A stretch of DNA of 20,997 nt from a virus, in the IMG/VR virus record IMGVR_UViG_3300019762_000024, positions 1 to 20,997 of that record, one strand, 5' to 3'. Position 1 is the stretch's first letter; each line of letters starts with the position of its first letter. Position numbers and translations under genes: made by a program. The notes beneath the pieces are model-generated. The model worked only from the letters and a program-made list of their open reading frames with translations, was not told where the DNA came from and searched no databases. Below, piece after piece: positions 5,955 through 12,874 of this stretch.

Positions 5955-6449
5955 GTGTTAGAGTACATATTTGCTCTTTTGGTGGCTTTGGTTTTCATTG
6001 CCACCATTAAAATCAAAGGGTTCTGCCATCAATCATGTTATATTGTATTGACGTCATACCTGCTGTTTATCCTTATAGATCCAATACAAAGCCCGCTAAT
6101 CTACTATCCTCTATACTCAATCCAAGTTATTTTCATATCGTTTATGTGCCTCTCAATGTACAAAAAAAGCAAAAGCTGCCTGACAGCAATGTATGCCTTT
6201 GTTTTTGTATTGATGGCGGGGATGACTGTTATGTTGGTTATTGATTCTAGCGATGTTATTTTCTATGATAATTTAGGGTACACTTTAACAGCGCTCGAAC
6301 TTGCCGTATTTGCGCTAGGAATAAAAAATACAATGGAGACAAAAGGGCGTGATGGTAGCGTTTATATTAATACTGCTGATTTCTGTGCTATCATTATTCT
6401 CATGTTTAATAATGGCGTACAGATTGTACAGAAAGGTTTCAAACGATGA
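5955..6449 (+). CDS. Polytopic membrane protein, unknown
   Basis: 164 aa from a GTG directly after the 17-codon ORF. Four or five hydrophobic segments are visible (about 3-20, 29-45, 50-68, 76-95 and 107-123), separated by short charged loops, so it is an integral inner-membrane protein. No family is recognised. It sits between ninB and the packaging genes, where lambdoid phages keep Q and lysis genes. A holin-related or superinfection-exclusion role is possible but is not shown by sequence. Its TGA stop overlaps the ATG of the tail-anchored coiled-coil gene at 6446. Confidence 0.65.
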   Translation: MLEYIFALLVALVFIATIKIKGFCHQSCYIVLTSYLLFILIDPIQSPLIYYPLYSIQVIFISFMCLSMYKKSKSCLTAMYAFVFVLMAGMTVMLVIDSSDVIFYDNLGYTLTALELAVFALGIKNTMETKGRDGSVYINTADFCAIIILMFNNGVQIVQKGFKR

Positions 6450-6609
6450 GCGAGATTCACGAAGTAAAAGCGAAAGTGGACGCAATCGACAGTCGATTAA
6501 CGAGCTTCGAGGTAAAGATAGACGGTTATTTAGATCGCTTAACTCTTGCTGTAGAGAAGCTTACAGTTCTGGGTATGAAGCAGGACTCTCAAGAAAAGAG
6601 ACAGATTGA
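6349..6609 (+). CDS. Possible out-of-frame overlapping membrane peptide
   Basis: 86 codons in a third frame (GTG at 6349 or ATG at 6352), overlapping the end of the 5955 gene and the first half of the 6446 gene. It would start with one hydrophobic segment (about 3-24, VAFILILLISVLSLFSCLIM) and continue as a hydrophilic, Arg/Ser-rich tail. GGAG (6335-6338) lies 10 bases ahead of the GTG. Phage lysis genes such as Rz/Rz1 do nest in this way. The hydrophobic run could equally be a by-product of coding in the other frame. This is a candidate rather than a confident gene. Confidence 0.3.
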   Translation: MMVAFILILLISVLSLFSCLIMAYRLYRKVSNDERDSRSKSESGRNRQSINELRGKDRRLFRSLNSCCREAYSSGYEAGLSRKETD

Positions 6610-6820
6610 GAGCGAGCAGGAGCTTGACAGCCTTAAAGAGCGATTCCATACAATAGATAAAAGTGTTGACATAGCAAACGCTGTTAGCGGTACGGTTAAG
6701 GAAGATGTAAAAACAATTAAAAGTGATTTAAAGACGTTTTATCAGAAGATGTTTTGGACATTGGCGTCATTTATTATAGCAGTAGCAGTTTCTGGTATAG
6801 CATTTTACATACGTAAATAA
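6446..6820 (+). CDS. Coiled-coil protein with C-terminal membrane anchor
   Basis: 124 aa. The first 95 or so residues are heptad-like and charged (EIHEVKAKVDAIDSRLTSFE and onward), consistent with a coiled coil. The C-terminus has one membrane segment (about 102-121, MFWTLASFIIAVAVSGIAFY) followed by IRK. This layout recalls the XhlA haemolysin-like proteins that accompany holins in some phages, but I see no diagnostic motif. The ATG lies in an ATGA overlap with the 5955 gene and has AAAGG 9 bases upstream. A terminator follows 40 bp downstream. Confidence 0.7.
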   Translation: MSEIHEVKAKVDAIDSRLTSFEVKIDGYLDRLTLAVEKLTVLGMKQDSQEKRQIESEQELDSLKERFHTIDKSVDIANAVSGTVKEDVKTIKSDLKTFYQKMFWTLASFIIAVAVSGIAFYIRK

Positions 6821-6860
6821 CATGAAGCGCAAAACTAAAAAGCAGAAGTTACGATATAAG

Positions 6861-6878
6861 CCCCGAGAGGGGTTTTTT
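6861..6878 (+). terminator. Intrinsic terminator after the membrane-protein group
   Basis: CCCC / GGGG stem with a GAGA tetraloop (a stable GNRA-type loop) followed by six Ts. Module promoter D begins only 10 bp further on. Confidence 0.85.
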
Positions 6879-6887
6879 GTTATATGG

Positions 6888-6933
6888 ATATAACAAAACG
6901 TTATTTCACAGCAAGTGATTGTTTGGATATTAT
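6888..6933 (+). promoter_or_regulatory. Module promoter, copy D
   Basis: The block ATATAACAAAACGTTATTTC (6888-6907) is a diverged copy of the 20-bp module. A -35-position TTCACA (6905-6910), a 17-bp spacer and a -10 TATTAT (6928-6933) follow. It drives the 6975 gene. Confidence 0.6.
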
Positions 6934-6974
6934 CTATTTAACGAAACGGCAAGCGAAAATAACTGGAGAGAAAA

Positions 6975-7217
6975 ATGAAAAACTTATTTAATGATGTAAA
7001 CGTATCAAAAAGCGAATCACAAGCTGTAGGCGCATACTTTGAAATCACTCATGAAGAATGGAATGCAGCAAGCTCATTAGATGTTATCTATGATTCTTTA
7101 GATGGTATCGGTGTTAACCTGTCAACTCATGAGTATTATCATGAAGGTGTTGACTTTATTCAGAATGCACTTGATAAGACTTATGAGGGTGAATCTGTTT
7201 TCGTATGGATTGATTGA
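6975..7217 (+). CDS. Acidic hypothetical protein, single-gene unit
   Basis: 80 aa, strongly acidic and soluble, with a mix of helix and strand (e.g. AVGAYFEITHEEWNAASSL, DVIYDSLDGIGV). No family is recognised. It has its own promoter (6888-6933), an optimal AACTGGAGAG ribosome site and its own terminator (7236-7257), so it forms a self-contained transcription unit like a phage 'moron'. Its leader is nearly the same as that of the unrelated 3387 gene. The acidity could suit a DNA-mimic or anti-defence protein, but nothing specific supports that. Confidence 0.72.
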   Translation: MKNLFNDVNVSKSESQAVGAYFEITHEEWNAASSLDVIYDSLDGIGVNLSTHEYYHEGVDFIQNALDKTYEGESVFVWID

Positions 7218-7235
7218 TAAAATGAGTAGATAACA

Positions 7236-7257
7236 AGCCCCGTTAAGGGGCTTTTTG
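7236..7257 (+). terminator. Intrinsic terminator after the 6975 gene
   Basis: AGCCCC / GGGGCT stem, five-base loop (GTTAA) and T5. Module promoter B begins 9 bp after the end. Confidence 0.88.
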
Positions 7258-7265
7258 TTGTATAG

Positions 7266-7311
7266 ATATAACTAAACAGTATTTAACTGATTAAGCTAAG
7301 TGAGTTATTAT
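7266..7311 (+). promoter_or_regulatory. Module promoter, copy B
   Basis: ATATAACTAAACAGTATTTA (7266-7285) differs from copy A by one base. It contains the start of the -35-position TTAACT (7283-7288); a 17-bp spacer leads to TATTAT (7306-7311). The next gene is at 7401. Confidence 0.65.
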
Positions 7312-7340
7312 TTGGTTTGAGAATGGCCACTTACTTAAAC

Positions 7341-7362
7341 GGCAAGCTTTGCTTGTCCTTTT
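7341..7362 (+). promoter_or_regulatory. Hairpin in the leader of the 7401 gene
   Basis: CAAGC (7343-7347) and GCTTG (7351-7355) pair around TTT, with a further GG/CC pair across a bulged T, followed by CCTTTT. It could be a weak terminator or attenuator between promoter B and the small membrane gene. Confidence 0.35.
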
Positions 7363-7400
7363 GATGTTGTTATAGAGATTTACGACTTGGAGATTTTAAA

Positions 7401-7517
7401 ATGTTTGATTTTTTAATGGGTTTATTTACTTTTACTGGTGGTTTATTTTGGATTTTAGCTATCGCTTGGTTTGCTGGATGGGCGGGTGATAAATTTGGAT
7501 TGAGCAAACCTTTATAA
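7401..7517 (+). CDS. 38-residue single-pass membrane peptide
   Basis: A 38-codon ORF with a clear ribosome site (TTGGAG, 10-11 bases before ATG). The product is MFDFLMGLFTFTGGLFWILA and so on: one long hydrophobic segment (about 3-27) rich in Phe, Trp and Gly, then a short charged tail (GDKFGLSKPL). It is the first gene after promoter B. Small hydrophobic peptides of this kind may be holins, antiholins or membrane-acting exclusion factors, but the sequence does not choose among these. Confidence 0.6.
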   Translation: MFDFLMGLFTFTGGLFWILAIAWFAGWAGDKFGLSKPL

Positions 7518-7613
7518 CCCTTAGTACAGAGGGTTTAACGTTTAGCCGTAGGCTGTTAAATTCCTTTGATACGTGTTGTTATGTGTTTTAACTGAAATAG
7601 GTAGAGGCAAAAG

Positions 7614-7868
7614 ATGGCAATTATAAGCAAAAACGACCAAACACTAAAAGAAGATCAAAGGTTTGTTAAATGGATTCCTGTGAAAAAAGCAAGAAACTTT
7701 AAGATTTTATTTGATCGAGTTAAAGGTAAAGTGGGTGGATACAAGGAGGCGCAAAAGGTAACGGGGCTATCAAATAATAACGCTGATTTATTAAATAAGG
7801 GTAAGATTAGTGAGGCAACAGCCAAGAGAATATATAACGCATACCTTAAACACTGTGTAGACACATAA
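7614..7868 (+). CDS. Hypothetical HTH-like protein
   Basis: 84 aa, basic. The C-terminal half has a helix-turn-helix-like pattern: GGYKEAQKVTGLSNNNADLLNKGKISEATAKRIYNAYLKH (about 42-81), with 'YKEAQKVTGLS' as the first helix and turn. That could be a DNA-binding domain, but no family is certain. GAGGCAAAAG precedes the ATG. Between 7518 and 7613 lie two imperfect hairpins (AACCCT/AGGGTT at 7516-7535 and AGCC/GGCT near 7543-7553) without a strong T run, so read-through from promoter B is likely. Confidence 0.65.
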   Translation: MAIISKNDQTLKEDQRFVKWIPVKKARNFKILFDRVKGKVGGYKEAQKVTGLSNNNADLLNKGKISEATAKRIYNAYLKHCVDT

Positions 7869-7931
7869 TAAATAGCTAAAGGGCTTTCAAGTCCCTTTCA
7901 GCGCAGTGTTTAAATTAATTGGAGATTAAGA

Positions 7932-8186
7932 ATGAACAAAATTAGCGAGTTAAGGCAGAGAGTGAAATGTGGTGAAGAGGTTATCTTAACTATCGATGAC
8001 TTTAATCAGTTGCAAACTGAATGGATTAAAAGGGAAAGGTTAGAGGTAAACATCAACCAATTAAAGGCGGACGCCATTAGCGAGATGTTAGGAATGATGC
8101 CAGCAAGAGGCTTTAGTAGAGAGCGAGACAGGAATAACTGGATCGGTGACTATATATACAACTTGGAAAATTTAATTGGAGATTAA
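7932..8186 (+). CDS. Hypothetical helical protein
   Basis: 84 aa, mainly helical and charged (e.g. ISELRQRVKCGEEVILTIDD, WIKRERLEVNINQLKADAIS). No family is recognised. The TTGGAGATTAAGA leader ahead of the ATG is the same type as those at 7388 and 8175. It ends 2 bp before the GTG start of the next gene, so the two are probably co-translated. Confidence 0.68.
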   Translation: MNKISELRQRVKCGEEVILTIDDFNQLQTEWIKRERLEVNINQLKADAISEMLGMMPARGFSRERDRNNWIGDYIYNLENLIGD

Positions 8187-8188
8187 AA

Positions 8189-8383
8189 GTGGCGAAATAT
8201 ACACCGATACGGTATAAGCAAGTTGTTAGTGAGTTAAAGCAAGCTAACAATACTATTAAGCGGTTGCGCGAAGCTAACGAGTTTAAGCGCGGCGAGATTG
8301 AGATTTACAAATCGCACTACAAAGCTCCATGGTTTTTAGTTGCAATTTTATCTAGCGTTTTAATTTGGAGTTTGTTTTTATGA
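8189..8383 (+). CDS. Small coiled-coil protein with C-terminal membrane anchor
   Basis: 64 aa from GTG 8189, with TTGGAGATTAA just ahead. Residues 10-45 are a charged helix (QVVSELKQANNTIKRLREAN), and the last 17 residues (WFLVAILSSVLIWSLFL) form one membrane segment reaching the C-terminus. So it is a tail-anchored membrane protein. No family is recognised. It resembles the 6446 product in layout but not in sequence. A terminator follows, marking the end of the accessory region before packaging genes. Confidence 0.65.
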   Translation: MAKYTPIRYKQVVSELKQANNTIKRLREANEFKRGEIEIYKSHYKAPWFLVAILSSVLIWSLFL

Positions 8384-8404
8384 GTGCAGAATTAACAGGA
8401 TCAT

Positions 8405-8427
8405 AAACCGCTTAATTGCGGTTTTTT
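8405..8427 (+). terminator. Intrinsic terminator before the packaging genes
   Basis: AAACCGC / GCGGTTT around a TTAATT loop, with a T6 tract. It separates the accessory genes from the late transcript. Confidence 0.9.
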
Positions 8428-8445
8428 ATTGTCTGCAATTTGCGC

Positions 8446-8475
8446 TATACTCGTTCATAACGAGCAGATAACGAG
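8446..8475 (+). promoter_or_regulatory. Putative late promoter with operator-like repeats
   Basis: A TATACT -10 box (8446-8451) has no recognisable -35. Overlapping it is the inverted repeat CTCGTT-CAT-AACGAG (8450-8464), and a further AACGAG copy lies at 8470-8475, exactly 11 bp on, one helical turn. A regulator could bind these sites and control head-gene transcription. Lack of a -35 suggests need for an activator or read-through from upstream. Confidence 0.45.
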
Positions 8476-8481
8476 GTTAGC

Positions 8482-8940
8482 ATGGGTAAAAGGTTTTCAA
8501 GTGATTATCAGCCACCTAGGAGCGGCAGAGGGCGTTCACAAAAGACAATTATACTTGAATCTATAAGGGAGGCGTCTTTAGCGGGTTTATCAGAGAAGTC
8601 CACCAAAGACGAGGCAGAGAAAGCTTTTATAACGCACACGGCAAAGAGGGCGTTTGATATAGACGACCAGAATAGCGCTATGCTTTTAAAGGTGCTATGG
8701 GACAAGGGATGGGGGAGTATTAAATCAACTGCACCGACTGTAAATTTTGATTTTGATTCAAGCAAGTCTCCGGTAGACATGGCAAGGCAGGTATTGGACG
8801 CATCAAGCAATGGTGATATACCACCTGATATTGCATGTAACATCATCGGAGCAATTAAGTCCGTTATTGATATCGAGGCAAACACAGAAATTAAAGAGCG
8901 ACTGGCTGAGATTGAAAAGCAACTAGGTCTGCATGAGTAG
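8482..8940 (+). CDS. Terminase small subunit (putative)
   Basis: 152 aa, directly before and overlapping the large terminase, the usual place of the small subunit, which recognises the packaging site and regulates the motor. The N-terminus (MGKRFSSDYQPPRSGRGRSQ) resembles the basic tails of phage small terminases. A helical central region follows (ILESIREASLAGLSE... and HTAKRAFDIDDQNSAMLLKVLW) and a C-terminal coiled helix (KSVIDIEANTEIKERLAEIE). I cannot name the family for certain, so the call rests on context and overall form. Start ATG has AACGAGG upstream. The final 8 bp (ATGAGTAG) overlap the next gene. Confidence 0.75.
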   Translation: MGKRFSSDYQPPRSGRGRSQKTIILESIREASLAGLSEKSTKDEAEKAFITHTAKRAFDIDDQNSAMLLKVLWDKGWGSIKSTAPTVNFDFDSSKSPVDMARQVLDASSNGDIPPDIACNIIGAIKSVIDIEANTEIKERLAEIEKQLGLHE

Positions 8941-10603
8941 CATATTAAAGCGACTTGAGCGCATAGAGCCATTGGCAAAGGCTGCGTCAGGTTCACTTGA
9001 GCCAACTGTTTATGGTGTTATTGATAGGGTTGATAATATTGATGGCGAGTTAGTGCCTAACATCATACGAAGATGGATAGGCACTGTTGGCGATATGCAA
9101 GAGACAGACAAAGAGCCAACTGTTTTGCTGGTGGAAAAGCTTGAGCCGTTCATATTGCGCCACAAGAAGTATAAGTGTTTATTTGGCGGTCGTGGTGGCA
9201 TGAAGACACGATTTGCACAAAATGTATTTGCTAGCGATGTTCATTCATGCGGAACTAAAAACTATGTGTTACGTGAGCAAATGAACTCATTGAAGGAGTC
9301 GATATACTCAGGCATTGAAAAGACCATAGCCGACCTTGGTGTGGGTGGATTTATATCAGTTCCGAGTCAGTGGGAAATACGCAACGCTAACGGTGGCAAG
9401 TTTGTTTTTGGCGGACTTAAGAATGTAATCTCGATGAAAGGCGCAAGCAGCTTTAAAAGGTTTCTACTTGAAGAAGCCGAGAAAACAAAACAGCATACTA
9501 TTGATGTTTTAGGACCAACCTTGCGTGATGTACCCGGTGCTGAATTGTGGTACTTGTGGAATACAGCTAGCTCCCAAGACCCAATGTCTAAAGAGTTCAT
9601 TATTCCTTACCAGTCGGAGCTCGATAAAACTGGCTTTTATGAGGATGACTACCATATGATTGTCAGACTTACTTATGAAGATAATCCATGGTTTCAGCAT
9701 GATGAGTCATTGCAAGGTGAGTTACAGAAAGACCGGAACAAGGTTAAGCGAGGCATAATGACCAAAGCTAGATTTGATGGTATATGGCACGGCAAGTTTA
9801 ACGATGACGTTGCTAACTCTGTCATACAAGAGGACTGGTTCAAGGCTTGCATTGATGCGCATAAAAAGCTTGGCATTGAACAGCGTGGTGCTATCGTTGC
9901 TGCTTGTGACCCTTCTGACGTTGGTACAGACCCGACTGGCTATATTGCTAGGCAGGGTATTGTGTTTTTTAACGTTGACGAAATCGAAGGTGAGAACGGC
10001 AATAGAAAAATGGACTCGGCATGCCGTCAGGCATTGCACGATGGCTGTGATTCATTTGGTTATGATGCTGATGGTCTAGGCGCAACACTAAGAGACAATG
10101 TTGATAGAGCATTTCAAGGTAAAGCAACAAATATTTTTGCGTACAAAGGCAGTTCAGCGATAACACACCCTGAAGCTGAGTTTAAATCAGAAACGGCAAA
10201 TCTATCTAGGAATAACACTGTTATCAAGAATAGGGACGTACTGCATAATCGCAAGGCTCAGAATATTATCTCATTCGCTGAGCGTGTATTTCGCACTTGG
10301 GAGGCTGTTGTTGAAGGTAAATATCACGACCCTGACACATTGGTTAGTTTTGACTCTGAGACAATTAAGCCAGCCATGCTTGAGAAGATTAAAGCTGAGG
10401 CTTGTAAAACTCCGATTAGACCGGGTGACACAGTAAGGTTTTATACTAAGCCAGAGCTAAGAAAAGGCATCATGTTACCGGACGGTTCAAGGTTAGTGAT
10501 ACCATCACCCAACTTATTTGATGCGGCGGTGCTTTCATTTGACGAAGCTAGTATAATGGAATCATACGCAGACGTTGATATTGATTTTTCATCAATCTTT
10601 TAA
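8933..10603 (+). CDS. Terminase large subunit
   Basis: 556 aa, the DNA-packaging motor ATPase and nuclease. Visible motifs are a Walker A-like loop GGRGGMKT (85-92, with Met where most families have Gly before Lys), Walker B with catalytic Glu in FLLEEAE (177-183), and LWNTA (209-212 region) as the likely coupling motif. The C-terminal nuclease domain has acidic residues D326 (AACDPSDVGTD), D378/D380 (GYDADGLG) and D530 (NLFDAAV), in the RNase-H-like order seen in Terminase_3/6C-type proteins. It should act with the small subunit and the portal encoded next. It starts inside the end of the small-subunit gene. The N-terminal 60 residues ahead of the ATPase core are unassigned. Confidence 0.92.
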   Translation: MSSILKRLERIEPLAKAASGSLEPTVYGVIDRVDNIDGELVPNIIRRWIGTVGDMQETDKEPTVLLVEKLEPFILRHKKYKCLFGGRGGMKTRFAQNVFASDVHSCGTKNYVLREQMNSLKESIYSGIEKTIADLGVGGFISVPSQWEIRNANGGKFVFGGLKNVISMKGASSFKRFLLEEAEKTKQHTIDVLGPTLRDVPGAELWYLWNTASSQDPMSKEFIIPYQSELDKTGFYEDDYHMIVRLTYEDNPWFQHDESLQGELQKDRNKVKRGIMTKARFDGIWHGKFNDDVANSVIQEDWFKACIDAHKKLGIEQRGAIVAACDPSDVGTDPTGYIARQGIVFFNVDEIEGENGNRKMDSACRQALHDGCDSFGYDADGLGATLRDNVDRAFQGKATNIFAYKGSSAITHPEAEFKSETANLSRNNTVIKNRDVLHNRKAQNIISFAERVFRTWEAVVEGKYHDPDTLVSFDSETIKPAMLEKIKAEACKTPIRPGDTVRFYTKPELRKGIMLPDGSRLVIPSPNLFDAAVLSFDEASIMESYADVDIDFSSIF

Positions 10604-10613
10604 AGGTTAGACA

Positions 10614-12689
10614 ATGACGAACAAAGACGAAGACCAGCATAAAGGTTGGTTGCAAGAATTAAAAACATACCAAGAAACTGAGCTTGATAACAGAGAGAGA
10701 GCAAGAGAAGCAGACCAGTTTATTTTGGATCCAGATGGGCAGTGGCAGCCCGACATCGCACGCAGGCTAGATTCAGCGCAAAGACCGCGAATGACATTCG
10801 ACCAGACAACACCAGCTATTGAATTTATCATGGCTGATATTGAAGATATGGACTTCGGCGTTAACGTTAAGCCGCTTGCTGGTGATGCAAATAAAGATGA
10901 TGCCGAGCTACGAGAAGGCATGATCAGAACTATTGAAGCCAACAGCGATGCAATATCAATCTATCGCGATGCTGCAAGACGCATGATTCGCCGTGGATTT
11001 GATGCCTGGATTGTTCGCAGTAAATACACTGATTCATGGTGTTTCGATCAAGATTTAGCGATTGAGAATATCTCTAACGCCATCAATAGAGTATGGCTAG
11101 AAGACACAAGCACTAACCCTGACAGCTCTGACTGCGACACTGGCTATATTTTAACATCGCTATCACCTACAGCGTACAAGAAGCAGTTCCCAAAAGGCGA
11201 AATGAAATCTGTTGATGACGGCTACGTCAAAGGTGATGACTACTCGAGCTACCAACCAGAAGTCGTTGTCATTGGTGAGCGCTACTACCGCAAAGAAACA
11301 ATGATTGAGGTTGCTCAGCTATCAAATGGTGAAGTTGTCGAGATTGATGATAAATTCAAAAGCATCGTTGATGAATTGAGCGCGAAAGGAATAACTGTAG
11401 CCAGAACAAAGACAATTAAAGACTTTAATATCTATCACCGATTCTTCGATGGTGGCGGGTATTTATCAGAAGAAAAGCGCACACCATTTAAATCAATGCC
11501 TATCGTTACCGTTTATGGTAATTACGAGCTGCAAGGCAACTCAAGCAAGATTACATATTCCGGCATGGTTCAAAAGCTGATGGATTATCAACGCTCTCTA
11601 AACTATGCGAAGAGTCGTGAGATTGAAGAGGGTGCATTGGCTCCGCGCACTAAGTTTTGGATGACGAAAAAGCAAGCTAAAGGTAATGAAGCTCAGTTGC
11701 AGCGCATGAATGTTAGTGCTGAGCCAGTTCAATTCTACAACCCAGACCCAGAAGCACCTCAGCCATACCAGACTGGCGCAAATCAAATTAACCCACATCT
11801 GAATCAGTTATCGCAAGATATGAGTGTTGGTATTCAAGTCAGTGCTGGTGTTAACAACGCAATGAACGGACAAAACGCAGGTCGCATGTCGGAAGAGGCG
11901 CTACGCATGCAGATTGACCGAGGTGTTGGCGCTACACGTAAATGGGTTAACGCATTAGTTAAAGGTATTCGCCGCACAGGAGAAATACTTGTTGAGGCTA
12001 TGCCGACTGTTTACGACACTAAACGCGTTTTTCAAATCACAGGCATCGACGGCACTGAAAAACAAGTAACTCTCAACGAAGAAGTCTATGACAATGAAAG
12101 CGGCCAAATGGTGCAGCTTAACTCATTGAGCAAAGGCAAGTATAAGGTGTTTTGCGATGCTGGCCCTGCATTCGCTAATAAAATGGAGGCGGGTATTGCT
12201 TCAATGCTTGAATACGCAGCTATTGACCCGACAATCATGCAAATTGGTGGCGATGTAATGCTTAAAGCTGTTGATGCTCCATTAATAGGCACAGTGGCAG
12301 AGCGTAAACGAGCTATGATGCTTCAGCAGGGTATGATCCCTCAATCTGAATGGACAGAGGAAGAAGCAGCTCAAATGCAAGCAGCAGCGCAACAACCAAA
12401 AGAGCCTGATGCCTCGATGGTTATGGCGCAAGCTGAGTTACTCAAAGGTCAGGCTGATATGCAAGAGCAGCAAAACAGAGCTATGGAGCTACAATTGCAA
12501 GCTGGAAAAGTACAAGCTGATGCGCAAGCTAAGATTGATAAACTTGAGTCCGAGACGGCACTTAACGTTGCTAAATTACAGCAGGGACAACAGAAGATTG
12601 ATGACGACTTTGTGCTGAAGGCTACCGAGCTTGAGATAAAAGCCAATCAAGATTTAAATAGGCAAATCAGCGATAACAAAAACATCTAA
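10614..12689 (+). CDS. Portal protein, P22 gp1 type
   Basis: 691 aa, similar in length to P22 gp1 (725 aa). The N-terminal part (about 15-165) has the family pattern, including 'RPRMTFDQTTPAIEFIMADIEDMDFGVNVKPL' near 55-88 and 'MIRRGFDAWIVRSKYTD' near 122-140. The long C-terminus is helical and Gln/Ala-rich (about 575-691), as expected of the P22 portal barrel that extends into the capsid. The portal forms the dodecameric ring through which DNA is packaged and to which gp4-type tail factors attach. AAAGG precedes the ATG, and the gene ends at a terminator. Unlike P22, scaffold does not follow directly: a small transcription unit lies between. Confidence 0.93.
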   Translation: MTNKDEDQHKGWLQELKTYQETELDNRERAREADQFILDPDGQWQPDIARRLDSAQRPRMTFDQTTPAIEFIMADIEDMDFGVNVKPLAGDANKDDAELREGMIRTIEANSDAISIYRDAARRMIRRGFDAWIVRSKYTDSWCFDQDLAIENISNAINRVWLEDTSTNPDSSDCDTGYILTSLSPTAYKKQFPKGEMKSVDDGYVKGDDYSSYQPEVVVIGERYYRKETMIEVAQLSNGEVVEIDDKFKSIVDELSAKGITVARTKTIKDFNIYHRFFDGGGYLSEEKRTPFKSMPIVTVYGNYELQGNSSKITYSGMVQKLMDYQRSLNYAKSREIEEGALAPRTKFWMTKKQAKGNEAQLQRMNVSAEPVQFYNPDPEAPQPYQTGANQINPHLNQLSQDMSVGIQVSAGVNNAMNGQNAGRMSEEALRMQIDRGVGATRKWVNALVKGIRRTGEILVEAMPTVYDTKRVFQITGIDGTEKQVTLNEEVYDNESGQMVQLNSLSKGKYKVFCDAGPAFANKMEAGIASMLEYAAIDPTIMQIGGDVMLKAVDAPLIGTVAERKRAMMLQQGMIPQSEWTEEEAAQMQAAAQQPKEPDASMVMAQAELLKGQADMQEQQNRAMELQLQAGKVQADAQAKIDKLESETALNVAKLQQGQQKIDDDFVLKATELEIKANQDLNRQISDNKNI

Positions 12690-12693
12690 CTAC

Positions 12694-12716
12694 AGCCCCT
12701 TAATTGGGGCTTTTTT
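12694..12716 (+). terminator. Intrinsic terminator after the portal gene
   Basis: AGCCCC / GGGGCT stem, TTAATT loop and T6. The 3' 20 bp (12698-12717) recur exactly at 13079-13098 on the far side of the inserted small gene. Confidence 0.9.
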
Positions 12717-12740
12717 ACAACCTATAAAATTAGTATAAGT

Positions 12741-12786
12741 ATATAACTAGATGGTATTTAACTAATTGGGTTAAGTTGGCTATTAT
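12741..12786 (+). promoter_or_regulatory. Module promoter, copy C
   Basis: ATATAACTAGATGGTATTTA (12741-12760), then the -35-position TTAACT (12758-12763), a 17-bp spacer and TATTAT (12781-12786). This copy lies inside the head operon and drives the 44-residue ORF. A hairpin, GGG/CCC with a CTTG loop and outer CAC/GTG, lies about 26 bp downstream of the -10. Confidence 0.65.
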
Positions 12787-12874
12787 TTGAATTTAGAATG
12801 GACTATGCAGCACGGGCTTGCCCCAGTGGTTGCGGTTGCTATATTTGCTGGCTACACGAAAGAGGGTTAATGAA

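Noticed and set aside
6035-6244. 69-codon ORF in another frame within the 5955 membrane gene
   Set aside because: No ribosome site and no hydrophobic or motif pattern of its own; best seen as a shadow.
6822-6893. 23-codon basic ORF (MKRKTKKQKL...) after the 6446 gene
   Set aside because: No ribosome site, and it reads through the terminator at 6861-6878, so its translation is unlikely.
8380-8406. 8-codon ORF overlapping the stop of the 8189 gene (ATGA)
   Set aside because: Too short to support, and its end runs into the terminator stem.
8508-9005. 165-codon ORF on the minus strand
   Set aside because: Lies opposite the terminase genes, has no ribosome site, and is typical of the shadow of a well-coded + strand gene.
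10607-10942. 111-codon minus-strand ORF opposite the portal gene
   Set aside because: Ser/Leu-rich shadow of the portal coding region with no promoter or ribosome site.
12818-12874. Upstream extension of the 44-residue moron ORF to 12818
   Set aside because: No ribosome site ahead of 12818 and the extension lies in the promoter's leader hairpin; the ATG at 12875 has AGAGGG.
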